Position numbers and translations under genes: made by a program. Below, piece by piece: positions 50,841-59,466 of a DNA stretch of 64,000 nt. The stretch's first letter is position 1, and every line of letters starts with the position of its first letter. Source of the DNA: CAVSCR01 sp963726575 (lineage in GTDB: Bacteria > Actinomycetota > Actinomycetes > JAHEKZ01); NCBI GenBank assembly GCA_963726575.1, contig CAVSCR010000003.1, forward strand, positions 496,001 to 560,000, written 5' to 3'. The notes under the pieces were generated by a model. That model was given only the letters and a program-made list of their open reading frames with translations, was not told where the DNA came from and did not search any database.

Positions 50841-52301
50841 ATGTCGGAAGGAAGCACGACGAGTGGGACCGCGCTAGGTGGCATGGCGGGCGGGGGAATC
50901 GAGATCCGCTCGATCGACTACGTACCGGAGAGCGAACGGCACGGCAAGATTCGGCAACAGGGACCGTTCTGGTTCCTGGGCAACTTCCAGCCCTTCACGT
51001 TGGGCATCGGCCTGCTCGCACCCGTCTTCGGCCTCAGCTTCGGCTGGGCGGCGGTGGCGCTCGTGCTGGGCGTGCTCTTCGGCACCATCTTCATGGCCGC
51101 CCACGCGGCTCAGGGACCCAAGCTCGGGCTGCCGCAGATGATCCAGTCGCGCGCCCAGTTCGGCTACCGCGGCGTGATCTTGCCGCTCATCGCAACCCTG
51201 TTCACGTTCGCGGGTTTCAACGTCGTGGACACGGTCATCATCAAGATCGGCCTGAACGACATCTGGGGCTGGAGCACCGCGCTCGTGGCCACCGTGATCA
51301 CCGTGCTCGCGGCCGTTCTTGCGATCTACGGCCACGACTGGCTCCACCGGGTGTTCCAGATCCTGTTCTGGTGCTCGCTCCCGCTGTGGGCGATCCTCAC
51401 GATCGGCGTGCTGTTCGGCCAGGCAGGCGACGCCGCACCCGTCCCGGGGCTCGGGTTCACCTGGGCCGGGTTCTTGGCGATGTTCACGACCGCGGCCGCG
51501 TACAACGTCACTTACGCCCCCTACGTTTCCGACTACACGCGCTACCTGCCGAAGAAGACACCCACCGGCTCGGTCATGCGCGCGGTGTTCATCGGGGCCG
51601 CCGGTTCGCCGATCTGGTTGATGCCGCTCGGCGCCTGGCTCGCCTGCCACTTCGGTGCTATCGACCCGCTGAGCGCGATCTACACCGCGGGCAACAACAT
51701 CGTGAACTACCTCGGCACCCTGCTGCTGTTCTTCTCGGTCCTGGCGCTGGTGGCAACCATGGGCCTCAACGCCTACAGCGGGATGCTGACGATCGTCACC
51801 GGCGTCGACTCGGTGACCCCGGTGCGGTTCACCAGGGCGATCCGCGTCACGGTCATCCTTGTGCTGGCCCTTGGCTGGTTGCTGATCAGCCTGCGTCTGG
51901 ACAACGTCAGCCAGGCGTTGTTCAACACCCTGACGATCATGCTCTACCTGCTGGCACCCTGGACGGCCCTGAACCTCATGGACTTCTTCTACGTCCGGCA
52001 CGGCCACTATGCGATCACCGACCTGTTCACCCCGAAGGGCATCTACGGGGCCTGGGGATGGCGTGGGATCACGGCGTACCTGGTCGGCATCGCGGTCGAG
52101 ATCCCGTTGATGGGCCTGCCTGGCCTGTACGAGTCATGGGGATGGCAGAAGCTCAACTTCGTCGACATCTCGTGGATCCTCGGTCTGCTGGTCGGCGGTG
52201 GCCTCTACTACTTGCTCACCCGCAACGTCGATGTGTCCGCCGAGGAACCGGCGATCGAACGCAGTGAGCAGGTGCTCGCCGAGACCGGAGCCGCGCGGTG
52301 A
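50841..52301 (+). CDS. NCS1-family nucleobase/hydantoin-type transporter
   Basis: 486 aa, 12 predicted helices. Family landmarks: GTIFMAAHAAQGPKLGLPQM, SRAQFGYRG, YAPYVSDYTRYLP and FYVRHGHYAITDLFTPKGIYG near the end. NCS1 carriers bring in purines, pyrimidines, allantoin or hydantoins with H+ or Na+. The ATG at 50841 has GGGAGGG 6 nt upstream; an earlier ATG at 50697 would be far from it. It leads the operon NCS1-NTF2-ureohydrolase-amidase, so the imported compound is probably the one hydrolysed. Confidence 0.88.
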   Translation: MSEGSTTSGTALGGMAGGGIEIRSIDYVPESERHGKIRQQGPFWFLGNFQPFTLGIGLLAPVFGLSFGWAAVALVLGVLFGTIFMAAHAAQGPKLGLPQMIQSRAQFGYRGVILPLIATLFTFAGFNVVDTVIIKIGLNDIWGWSTALVATVITVLAAVLAIYGHDWLHRVFQILFWCSLPLWAILTIGVLFGQAGDAAPVPGLGFTWAGFLAMFTTAAAYNVTYAPYVSDYTRYLPKKTPTGSVMRAVFIGAAGSPIWLMPLGAWLACHFGAIDPLSAIYTAGNNIVNYLGTLLLFFSVLALVATMGLNAYSGMLTIVTGVDSVTPVRFTRAIRVTVILVLALGWLLISLRLDNVSQALFNTLTIMLYLLAPWTALNLMDFFYVRHGHYAITDLFTPKGIYGAWGWRGITAYLVGIAVEIPLMGLPGLYESWGWQKLNFVDISWILGLLVGGGLYYLLTRNVDVSAEEPAIERSEQVLAETGAAR

Positions 52302-52708
52302 GTTCTAGCGACGAGGTGGCAGCGGTGGCCGCGACCCTGGTCGCGGCCTTCGCTGCCCATGACACCGAGGGGTACTTCGGTGCATTCGCTCCGGATGCCA
52401 CGTTCGTCTTCTACCCGACCGAGACGTTGCTGGGATCTCGGGCCGAGTACGAGCGGCTCTGGGCGGAGTGGGAGTCAGAGGGGTTCCAGGTGCTGGGCTG
52501 CCGCTCGCTGGAGGGCAGGGTCGACCTGCTGACCGACGACGTCGCCGTGTTCACGCACCGGGTGCGCACCCGCGTGCACATCGACGGGGCCGACGAGGAT
52601 CTGGCCGAGCGCGAGACGATCGTGTTCCGGCGCACACCGCAGGGTTCGTGGCTCGGGGTGCACGAGCACCTCAGCCCGGACCCGGACCCCGACAGGGGAG
52701 CTCAGTGA
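52298..52708 (+). CDS. NTF2-like (SnoaL/ketosteroid-isomerase fold) protein
   Basis: 136 aa cone-shaped alpha+beta barrel: AATLVAAFAAHDTEGYFGAFAPDA, FYPTETLLGSRAEYERLWAEW, VFTHRVRTR and ETIVFRRTPQGSWLGVHEHLS. Many family members are non-catalytic or act on small hydrophobic molecules. The GTG start overlaps the transporter stop (GTGA 52298-52301), and its stop overlaps the ureohydrolase start by 4 bp. It could be a helper hydrolase or isomerase in the same pathway. Confidence 0.8.
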   Translation: MSSSDEVAAVAATLVAAFAAHDTEGYFGAFAPDATFVFYPTETLLGSRAEYERLWAEWESEGFQVLGCRSLEGRVDLLTDDVAVFTHRVRTRVHIDGADEDLAERETIVFRRTPQGSWLGVHEHLSPDPDPDRGAQ

Positions 52709-53691
52709 GTGCAGCGAGCGCGGAGGAGGCTTCCGCAGCGGCTCCGATCGGCCCGCCGGACGCCCGCGTTGTGCCGCGCTTCGCAGGACCTGACACGTTC
52801 GCCCGCCTGCCCCGCAGGTCCGATGTCGCATCCGCCGACGTCGCCGTGCTGGGTGTGCCGTTCGACTCCGGGGTGTCGTATCGACCGGGGGCTCGCTTCG
52901 GGCCCGGCGCCATCCGCGCCGGCTCGAAGCTGCTGCGTCCCTATCACCCGTACCTCGACGTCGAACCATGGTCGGTGCACCAGGTTGTCGATGCCGGTGA
53001 CGTCGCGTGCAACCCGTTCGACATCCGCGAGGCCGTCGACCAGGTGGAGCGCGCTGCCGTCGAGCTGCTGGGCGACGTCGACCGGCTGGTGACGATCGGG
53101 GGCGACCACACCATCGCGCTGCCGCTCTTGCGCGCGATGGCGCAGCGACATGGTCCGGTGGCTCTGATCCACTTCGATGCGCACCTCGACACGTGGGACA
53201 CCTACTTCAACATGCCGTACACGCACGGCACGCCGTTCCGCCGTGCGGTGGAAGAGGGTGTGCTCGACCTCGACTGCTCTGCGCACGTCGGGATCAGGGG
53301 ACCGTTGTACGCAACGACCGACCTGATCGACGACCGTGCGCTCGGCTTCGCCACCGTCTCGACGATCGACGTGGCCCGTCATGGGGTCGACCAAGCCGTC
53401 GACCGGGTCCGCTCGCGCGTAGGTGAGCGTCCGGTGTACGTCTCGATCGACATCGACGTGCTGGATCCCGCGCATGCACCGGGCACTGGCACGCCGGAGC
53501 CCGGCGGCCTCACGACGCGCGAGCTGCAACAGATCCTGCGTGGGTTCGACGGCTTGAACCTCGTGGGGGCCGACGTCGTCGAGGTCGCGCCCGCCTACGA
53601 CCATGCGGAGCTGACCACGGTGGCCGCCGCGAACGTGGCCTACGAGCTGCTGGGTCTGCTGGCTCGCCAGGCTCGGTCGGGGAGTCAGTGA
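52705..53691 (+). CDS. Ureohydrolase (agmatinase/arginase superfamily)
   Basis: 328 aa. Metal ligands: GGDHTIALP, HFDAHLDTWD and SIDIDVLDPAHAPGTGTPEPGG, all intact, so a binuclear Mn (or Ni) centre is expected. This hydrolyses a guanidino group to urea. Agmatine, 4-guanidinobutyrate, guanidinopropionate and free guanidine are all substrates in the superfamily and cannot be told apart by eye. GTG start at 52705 with GGGGAG upstream. Fourth-gene neighbour is an amidase; overlaps 4 bp on both sides. Confidence 0.9.
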   Translation: MSAASAEEASAAAPIGPPDARVVPRFAGPDTFARLPRRSDVASADVAVLGVPFDSGVSYRPGARFGPGAIRAGSKLLRPYHPYLDVEPWSVHQVVDAGDVACNPFDIREAVDQVERAAVELLGDVDRLVTIGGDHTIALPLLRAMAQRHGPVALIHFDAHLDTWDTYFNMPYTHGTPFRRAVEEGVLDLDCSAHVGIRGPLYATTDLIDDRALGFATVSTIDVARHGVDQAVDRVRSRVGERPVYVSIDIDVLDPAHAPGTGTPEPGGLTTRELQQILRGFDGLNLVGADVVEVAPAYDHAELTTVAAANVAYELLGLLARQARSGSQ

Positions 53692-55163
53692 CGGCCGGTG
53701 CCCGGTTGGGTGGAATCCGGGCGGCCGCGACCGCGGTCCGGCTCGGCCGTTGCGACGCCGCCGAACTCGTCGCGGCGTCGATCCAGCGATTGACCGGGTC
53801 CGGCGCGTCGTTGAACGTCCTGGCCGAACGGCGCTTCGACGTCGCGCTCGAGGAAGCCGGGCGAGCCGACGCCCGGCGCAAGGACACCGGTGTCGCCGGA
53901 CCGCTGGAGGGAGTCCCCACTCTCATCAAGGACCTCGAAGACGTGCAGGGTCTGCCGACCCGCAAGGGATCCCGCCTACTGGCTGACGAACCGCCGGCGT
54001 CTGCGGACAGCCGCGTCACGCAGCGACTTCGGGCCGCCGGAGCCATCGTGGTGGGCAAGTCCACGCTGCCGGAGTTTGCGATCGAAGGACACACGGCCAA
54101 CCTGCTCACCGGGGTGACCCACAACCCATGGGCGCCGCAGTGGTCCCCGGGCGGGTCCAGCGGCGGGTCGGCGGCTGCGGTGAGCGCCGGTCTCGTGGCG
54201 ATCGCTTCCGCCACAGACGGCGGCGGCTCGGTACGGATCCCCGCGTCGTGCTGCGGGTTGGTCGGGCTGAAGCCGACCAACGGCGTGATCGCCCGCTCCC
54301 CGATCCCGGACTGGATCGACTTCTCCACCGACGGCGTGTTCGCGACGACGACGGACGACCTGACCCTGTTGCTCGAGCTCGAGGCCGGCCCGTCGAAGGG
54401 GGATCCCACCGGCCTGCCCTACCCGTTGCGTCGTGCCGCCGGGTCTCCGACCGCGCTGCTGGCCGCCGAACGCACCAGCGACCTCGGCGACCTGCCGGCC
54501 GACGTCAGGGCGGCCTTCGACGCAGGGGTCGACGCACTCGCCGACCTGCTCCGCCTGCCCGTGACACGACTGGAGGCGAAGGGGCTGTTCACCGCTGGTG
54601 ACCCGGACCTCGACTGGTTCGTGATTGCCACGGCCGAGCACGTGTCCGCGCTGGGCCGCACGGTCGTCGAGGCGGCCATGGACTCGTTCCATCCCGCCAC
54701 GCAGGAGTTCCTGAGCACCGGCCTGCAGGTCGACATCGACGACTATCTGGCCGCGCGCCGCCGCCGCTTTGCCTATGTGCACCTGGTCGACGCCTTGCTG
54801 GATCCCTCGGCCGTGCTCGTGACGCCGACGTTGGCCGTGACCGGCGTGCTGGCCGACGGCCGCCTCCCTGACACCGATGGACTCGGCCTGCTGCCACCCG
54901 AGGTGTACTCGACCGCACTTCAGAACATCACCGGACATCCGGCCATCTCGTTGCCGGCCGGGCTCCTGCCCAACGGTCTGCCTTTCGGCCTGCAGGTCAC
55001 CGCGCCGCGCTTCGCGGACCTGTTGCTGATCGACGTAGCCCGCCGTTGGGAGGCGGCCCATCCCTGGCCACTGAGCCCTCCGGACCACCCCTCCTACGTG
55101 ACCACGGTCCTGCAGACCTGCGGATGCGACGAGTCCGACCTGGTCGCCGACGCGCGGTCGTAG
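53688..55163 (+). CDS. Amidase-signature hydrolase
   Basis: 491 aa. The Ser-cisSer-Lys triad: Lys in TLIKDLEDVQG, serines in PGGSSGGSAAAVS and DGGGSVRIP. The C-terminal PAISLPAGLLPNGLPFGLQ is normal for this family. No signal peptide. It is the last gene of the operon and overlaps the ureohydrolase by 4 bp. The family covers many amides; with a ureohydrolase partner the order could be hydrolysis of an amide to a guanidino acid or of the urea-derived allophanate. Confidence 0.9.
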   Translation: MTAGARLGGIRAAATAVRLGRCDAAELVAASIQRLTGSGASLNVLAERRFDVALEEAGRADARRKDTGVAGPLEGVPTLIKDLEDVQGLPTRKGSRLLADEPPASADSRVTQRLRAAGAIVVGKSTLPEFAIEGHTANLLTGVTHNPWAPQWSPGGSSGGSAAAVSAGLVAIASATDGGGSVRIPASCCGLVGLKPTNGVIARSPIPDWIDFSTDGVFATTTDDLTLLLELEAGPSKGDPTGLPYPLRRAAGSPTALLAAERTSDLGDLPADVRAAFDAGVDALADLLRLPVTRLEAKGLFTAGDPDLDWFVIATAEHVSALGRTVVEAAMDSFHPATQEFLSTGLQVDIDDYLAARRRRFAYVHLVDALLDPSAVLVTPTLAVTGVLADGRLPDTDGLGLLPPEVYSTALQNITGHPAISLPAGLLPNGLPFGLQVTAPRFADLLLIDVARRWEAAHPWPLSPPDHPSYVTTVLQTCGCDESDLVADARS

Positions 55164-55166
55164 GCG

Positions 55167-56144
55167 TCAGTCGGGAACCGGCACCCGCACCCGTCCCGTG
55201 GCCACGGGCACCACATCCCCGCTCACGAACACCGCCGTCGGAAGACCGCCAGCGGTGACCACCCGGCAACGCAGCACTGACGGGCGGCCCATCTCGACGC
55301 CCTGGCTGACGACGTAACGCGACTCTGCGTCGGCGGGGAGTCGGCCCGCGTCGACGAGGAACACGCCCAGCGCCAGAGCCGCTGAACCGGTAGCGGCGTC
55401 TTCGGCGACCCCCACGTCGCCCGCGAACATCCGCACCCGGAACCGCGGCGGGTCCGACGTCTCGTCATCCCACGCGACGATCAGCACACCGGCGACCGAG
55501 TGGCTCGCCGCCGACTGGTCACCGGCTGGCTTCGCCGGGAACGCCGCGCGCAACACGCCCAGGTCGGGCCGCGCCAAGGCCAACGCGCCGCCGCGCACTG
55601 GCGCCACCACGAAGTCGATGCCGGTGCCCGCGAGCCGCGGCGGCGCACCGACGAGGTCATCGGTACGAAGCCCGACAGCCGAGGCGACCGACGCCGGATC
55701 CACGTAGTCGCCCAGCGATGCCTCCCCGCCGCGCAGCTCCACGCGTCCTTGCTCGTCACGCCCCAGTGGCAGTGCGCCTGCGCCGCAGACCTGGATCACC
55801 TGTCCGTCTCGGGCGGTGACCAGGCCCAACGCCTGCACCAGCCACGCTGTCCCCACCGAGGGGTGACCGGCGAACGGAAGCTCCACCTCGGGAGTGAAGA
55901 TGCGCAGCCGGTAGTCGGCGCCGGCCGCTACCACCGCCGGATCGCCGAACATCGGAAAGGCAGTCTCCGACAGCTGGAACTCCCGCGCCAACGTCTGGAG
56001 CTGTCCGGGGTTCAAGGACTCGGCACCGAGGACCACCGCGAGCGGATTGCCGACGAATGCCGTATCGGTGAACACGTCGAGGACGTGATACTCCAGGCCA
56101 GTCGAGAAGTCGTCTCCTGGGCCGTCGGCCTCGGTGCGGCGCAT
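55167..56144 (-). CDS. PhzF-family isomerase-like protein
   Basis: 325 aa. YHVLDVFTDTAFVGNPLAVVL is the family's opening, and FQLSETAFPMF contains the conserved Glu. ELPFAGHPSVGTAWLV gives the second active-site loop; VAEDAATGSAALALGVF is the late motif. The fold is a duplicated diaminopimelate-epimerase type. No phenazine genes are nearby; most PhzF homologues have unknown substrates. ATG at 56144 with TAGGGT 6 nt upstream (leaderless). Confidence 0.85.
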   Translation of the reverse strand: MRRTEADGPGDDFSTGLEYHVLDVFTDTAFVGNPLAVVLGAESLNPGQLQTLAREFQLSETAFPMFGDPAVVAAGADYRLRIFTPEVELPFAGHPSVGTAWLVQALGLVTARDGQVIQVCGAGALPLGRDEQGRVELRGGEASLGDYVDPASVASAVGLRTDDLVGAPPRLAGTGIDFVVAPVRGGALALARPDLGVLRAAFPAKPAGDQSAASHSVAGVLIVAWDDETSDPPRFRVRMFAGDVGVAEDAATGSAALALGVFLVDAGRLPADAESRYVVSQGVEMGRPSVLRCRVVTAGGLPTAVFVSGDVVPVATGRVRVPVPD

Positions 56145-56150
56145 CCGCGC

Positions 56151-56156
56151 ACCCTA
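56151..56156 (-). promoter_or_regulatory. -10 hexamer of phzF-like gene (leaderless)
   Basis: Minus-strand TAGGGT, 6 nt, then ATG at 56144. Confidence 0.5.
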
Positions 56157-56167
56157 CGGTGCGCAGG

Positions 56168-56173
56168 TAGCCT
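56168..56173 (+). promoter_or_regulatory. -10 hexamer of MgtE-N/CBS gene (leaderless)
   Basis: TAGCCT ends 6 nt before GTG 56180. Confidence 0.5.
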
Positions 56174-56179
56174 CGGGGC

Positions 56180-57463
56180 GTGACCGGGCTGGCGAGGGTC
56201 TTCACTGCACGGCTGACCGGCGCCGGGGTGTTCGATCCCAACGGCGACCAGGTCGGCAAGGTGCGTGATGTCGTCGTGGCCTTGCGCACCCAGCCGCGGC
56301 CGCCCCGGGTGGTCGGCCTCGTCGTCGAGGTGCCGCCCCGACGACGGATCTTCATCCCGATCACCCGCGTGACGTCGATCGACGCAGGCGCCGTGATCGT
56401 CACCGGCCTGGTGAACATGCGACGGTTCGAGCAACGCAGCGGCGAGGTGCTGGTCGTCGGGGAGCTGCTCGACTCCCATGCACAGCTGCGCGCGGACGGT
56501 GATGCCGTGACAGTGCTCGACCTCGGCATGGAACAACGGCGCACCCGCGACTGGGAGCTGAGCAAGGCCTACGTGCAACGTCGGATGCGCAGCGGCATCC
56601 GACGGCGGGCACCGCGCTTCATGGTCGTCTGGGAAGACCTCGTGGGTTTGTCGCTGGACGCGAACGACCAAGGGACCGAGTCGCTGCTCGCGACTTTCGA
56701 GACGATGCGGCCTGCCGACCTGGCCCAGGCATTGCACGAGCTTCCCGCGAAGCGTCGTAGCGAGGTGGTGGCGGCGCTGGACGACGACCGACTGGCCGAC
56801 GTTCTGGAGGAGATGACCGAGGCCGAGTCGATCGAGGTGCTGGGCAAGCTCGACCAGGAACGCGCCGCCGACATCCTCGAGGCGATGGACCCCGACGACG
56901 CGGCTGACGTCCTGGGTGAGCTCCCCGAAGCCGTGCGCGCGCAACTACTGGGACTGATGGAACCGGACGAAGCCGACGACGTCCGGCGGTTGTTGGCCTA
57001 CGACGACTACACCGCGGGCGGCATGATGACCACCGAGCCGGTGATCCTCGGGCCGGACGACACCGTCGCCGATGCGCTCGCCCGGGTGCGAAACTCCGAC
57101 CTGTCACCGTCGCTGGCAGCTCAGGTGTACGTGTGCCGGTCTCCGCTCGAGACGCCTACCGGACGCTATCTCGGCACGGTCCACTTCCAGCGTCTCCTGC
57201 GCGAACCGCCGGGCACGCTCGTGAGCGAGGTGGTCGACACCGAGCTCGAACCCGTCCAACCGCAGGCGACACTCCAACAGGTGACCAGCGCGATGGCCAC
57301 CTACAACCTCGTCGCGATGGCAGTGGTCGACGACGGCGACCACCTGCTCGGCGCAGTGACCGTCGACGACGTGATCGACCACATGCTCCCCGACGACTGG
57401 CGACGCCGCGACCACGAGGACGAGGACGACGTCATGAGCGAGGGAGCCGGTCATGGCGCGTGA
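56180..57463 (+). CDS. Soluble PRC-barrel / MgtE-N / CBS-domain protein
   Basis: 427 aa, no transmembrane segments. An N-terminal PRC-barrel-like half (GDQVGKVRDVVVAL, then a repeat unit) precedes MgtE_N helices with DDDRLADVLEEMTEAES and AMDPDDAADVLGELPE (about 190-260). Two CBS motifs follow (AGGMMTTEPVILGPDDTVADAL, DDGDHLLGAVTVDDVIDHML). It has the cytosolic Mg2+ sensor of MgtE but not the channel. Followed by DUF1003, with which it is often paired in actinobacteria. Function unproven. Confidence 0.85.
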   Translation: MTGLARVFTARLTGAGVFDPNGDQVGKVRDVVVALRTQPRPPRVVGLVVEVPPRRRIFIPITRVTSIDAGAVIVTGLVNMRRFEQRSGEVLVVGELLDSHAQLRADGDAVTVLDLGMEQRRTRDWELSKAYVQRRMRSGIRRRAPRFMVVWEDLVGLSLDANDQGTESLLATFETMRPADLAQALHELPAKRRSEVVAALDDDRLADVLEEMTEAESIEVLGKLDQERAADILEAMDPDDAADVLGELPEAVRAQLLGLMEPDEADDVRRLLAYDDYTAGGMMTTEPVILGPDDTVADALARVRNSDLSPSLAAQVYVCRSPLETPTGRYLGTVHFQRLLREPPGTLVSEVVDTELEPVQPQATLQQVTSAMATYNLVAMAVVDDGDHLLGAVTVDDVIDHMLPDDWRRRDHEDEDDVMSEGAGHGA

Positions 57464-57959
57464 ATCCCGGCGCCCTCGCCTCGACCAGCCACGCGGGAGC
57501 TCGAGGTCGCCCCTGACGCGCTACGACCCCGATACCTTCGGCCGATTCTCCGAGCGGGTCAGCCGGTTCATCGGCTCATGGCGATTCATCTTCTGGATGA
57601 CGGTCTTCATCGTCGCCTGGATCCTCTGGAACTCCGTGGGGCCCCAGGAGTTCCGCTTTGACCCGTGGGCGTTCATCGGGCTCACGCTGGTGCTGAGCAT
57701 GCAGGCGTCCTACGCGGCGCCCTTGATCCTGCTCGCCCAGAACCGACAGGCCGACCGCGATCGGATCCTCTACGCCGAGGATCGCGCCCGAATCGACCGG
57801 ATCATCGCCGACGAGGACTACCTGACGCGCGAGGTCGCCGCGTTGCGCATGGCGTTGGGCGATGTCGCAACGCGCGACTTCATCAGAGACCAGCTGCGCG
57901 AGCTGCTGGAGGAGCTGGAGCCGTCGGCCGACCGGGACCGCCCGCGCCGCGACGCCTGA
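57453..57959 (+). CDS. DUF1003 family membrane protein
   Basis: 168 aa with two transmembrane segments (FIFWMTVFIVAWILWNS; AFIGLTLVLSMQASYAAPLILLAQNR) and a charged C-terminal helix (LREVAALRMALGDVATRD type). The family is uncharacterised. The ATG at 57453 lies inside the end of the upstream gene (11-bp overlap); its 3' end runs 77 bp into the convergent CytX gene. Confidence 0.88.
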   Translation: MARESRRPRLDQPRGSSRSPLTRYDPDTFGRFSERVSRFIGSWRFIFWMTVFIVAWILWNSVGPQEFRFDPWAFIGLTLVLSMQASYAAPLILLAQNRQADRDRILYAEDRARIDRIIADEDYLTREVAALRMALGDVATRDFIRDQLRELLEELEPSADRDRPRRDA

Positions 57960-59316
57960 AGATCAGCCCCAGGATCAGCGTCGCGAGAGCACCCAGCAGG
58001 AAGGACGACCACGAAGCCGCCAACCAGCTGGGCGGTGCGAAGCCGATCGACGACGCGAGCCACGCCCAGGAGTCCGACCAGTACTTCACGCTTCCGGGGT
58101 TCACCAGCTGGTAGCCGGCCAGACCGACGCACCACGCCACGACCATCGACCACCGGATCGGCGAGTGCTCTGACAGGTCCCAGTTGCCGCGGGAGACGAT
58201 GAACCAGTCGACGATCACCACGGCCGCCAGTGGGACGAAGACCGAGCCGATCACGTACAGGAAGGTCTGGTAGGCGTTCAGGTCCACCGAGAGCGCGAGG
58301 ACCGTCGACAACGCGCCGATGCCCACGGCGATCAGTCGACGGTCGATGCGACCCCACAGGTTCTGGATCGACATCGTGGTGGAGTAGACGTTGGCGAACG
58401 CCTCGTCGACCTCGTCGACGGTGAGGATGAGCAGAGCGAGCGCCCCGGCGGGCACGGCGAGCAAGCCAGTGATCACGTCGTCGCCGAGCCCCACGCTCGT
58501 CGAGAACGCGAGCAGACCGAGGGTGATGTAGGCGATCGCAGCGACGCTGTAGCCGATCCAGGCGCCGTAGACCGTGTCTTTCGAGCGGCGCGAGTGACGT
58601 GAGTAGTCGCCGATGAGCGCGGAGTACGAGACGCACACGGCGATGACGGTGTCGAACGCGTAGCCGAAGCCACCCCAACCGCCCTGAGTCAACGGCGGCA
58701 GCGGCTGACGCAGCAGCTGCACGAACAGGTACGCACTCGCCAGGAGAACGAACCAGATGATCACCTTGCGCAACGCGCGTACCGACCCCAGCGGGAACAC
58801 CGCCATGGCGGTGGCGCCTGCGCCGGCGAACAACACCCAGAACGGGCGCCAGCCCGGCGACGTGAGGGCTGTGGCGGCCGCGGAGATGACGAGCACCTCG
58901 ATCGTGCCCCACCCGATGTTCTGCACGATGTTGAGCACGGTCGGCACCACCGAACCGCGGCGACCGAACAAGCCGCGCAGCACCACCATGGCCGGGGCCC
59001 CCGTGACCACGCTCGGCACGCCCGACAACCCGAGCATCGCCGAGCCGAGGATGGCACCCACGACGGTGGCGACCAACGCCGCCAGCAAGGACATGCGCGT
59101 GCCGTCCGCGTACGGCGAGATGACGTAGAGCGCGGTGACCGGCCCCGTCAGGCTGACTCCGAGGTTGCCCCACAGCGCCAACTGGTCCCAGAACCCCATC
59201 GTTCGCGGGGGGTCGAAGCTCAGGGTCAGGGGCGCCTCCACCAGCCCCAGCACCGTCGGCGCAGCCGGGCCGACGCTCTGATCGACCGATTCCGATGAAG
59301 GCCCCACTGGACTCAC
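57883..59316 (-). CDS. cytX: NCS1-family transporter, CytX type (thiamine-precursor uptake)
   Basis: 477 aa with about 12 helices; starts GTG 59316 (an alternative GTG at 59307 gives 10 nt from the SD-like AGGGAG). Family cues include FWDQLALWGNLGVSLTGPV, ALIGDYSRHSRR and SVDLNAYQTFLYVIGSVFVPLAAV. It belongs to the same NCS1 superfamily as the transporter at 50841 but the upstream TPP riboswitch points to hydroxymethylpyrimidine or thiamine as the cargo, as assigned to CytX. The mRNA 3' end overlaps the convergent DUF1003 gene by 77 bp. Confidence 0.85.
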   Translation of the reverse strand: MSPVGPSSESVDQSVGPAAPTVLGLVEAPLTLSFDPPRTMGFWDQLALWGNLGVSLTGPVTALYVISPYADGTRMSLLAALVATVVGAILGSAMLGLSGVPSVVTGAPAMVVLRGLFGRRGSVVPTVLNIVQNIGWGTIEVLVISAAATALTSPGWRPFWVLFAGAGATAMAVFPLGSVRALRKVIIWFVLLASAYLFVQLLRQPLPPLTQGGWGGFGYAFDTVIAVCVSYSALIGDYSRHSRRSKDTVYGAWIGYSVAAIAYITLGLLAFSTSVGLGDDVITGLLAVPAGALALLILTVDEVDEAFANVYSTTMSIQNLWGRIDRRLIAVGIGALSTVLALSVDLNAYQTFLYVIGSVFVPLAAVVIVDWFIVSRGNWDLSEHSPIRWSMVVAWCVGLAGYQLVNPGSVKYWSDSWAWLASSIGFAPPSWLAASWSSFLLGALATLILGLIFRRRGAGGPGRPTAPAPPAARAAGL

Positions 59317-59410
59317 GCTCCCTACGCCGGCATGACCCGGACAGGTTCGTGCGGTCGGCGACCTGCCAGTCGCCCTCTCAGCCCGGTGCGCCGGGCTCCC
59401 GCGGTGTGTG
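59315..59410 (-). ncRNA. TPP riboswitch
   Basis: On the minus strand: GCGGGAGCCC, GGGCTGAGAGGGCG, GCCGACCGCACGAACCTG and GGGTCATGCCGGCGTAGGGA appear in this order, which are the conserved parts of the thiamine-pyrophosphate aptamer (5' P2 side, CUGAGA and the ACCUG/GGGUNAUGCCGGCGNAGGGA side). Its 3' AGGGAG is the likely ribosome-binding site of cytX, so TPP binding should hide it and block translation. Confidence 0.93.
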
Positions 59411-59466
59411 CCACGACCCTACCGCCGTGGCTCAGGCCGACCCAGGAATCGGCCGATCCACCCCAG

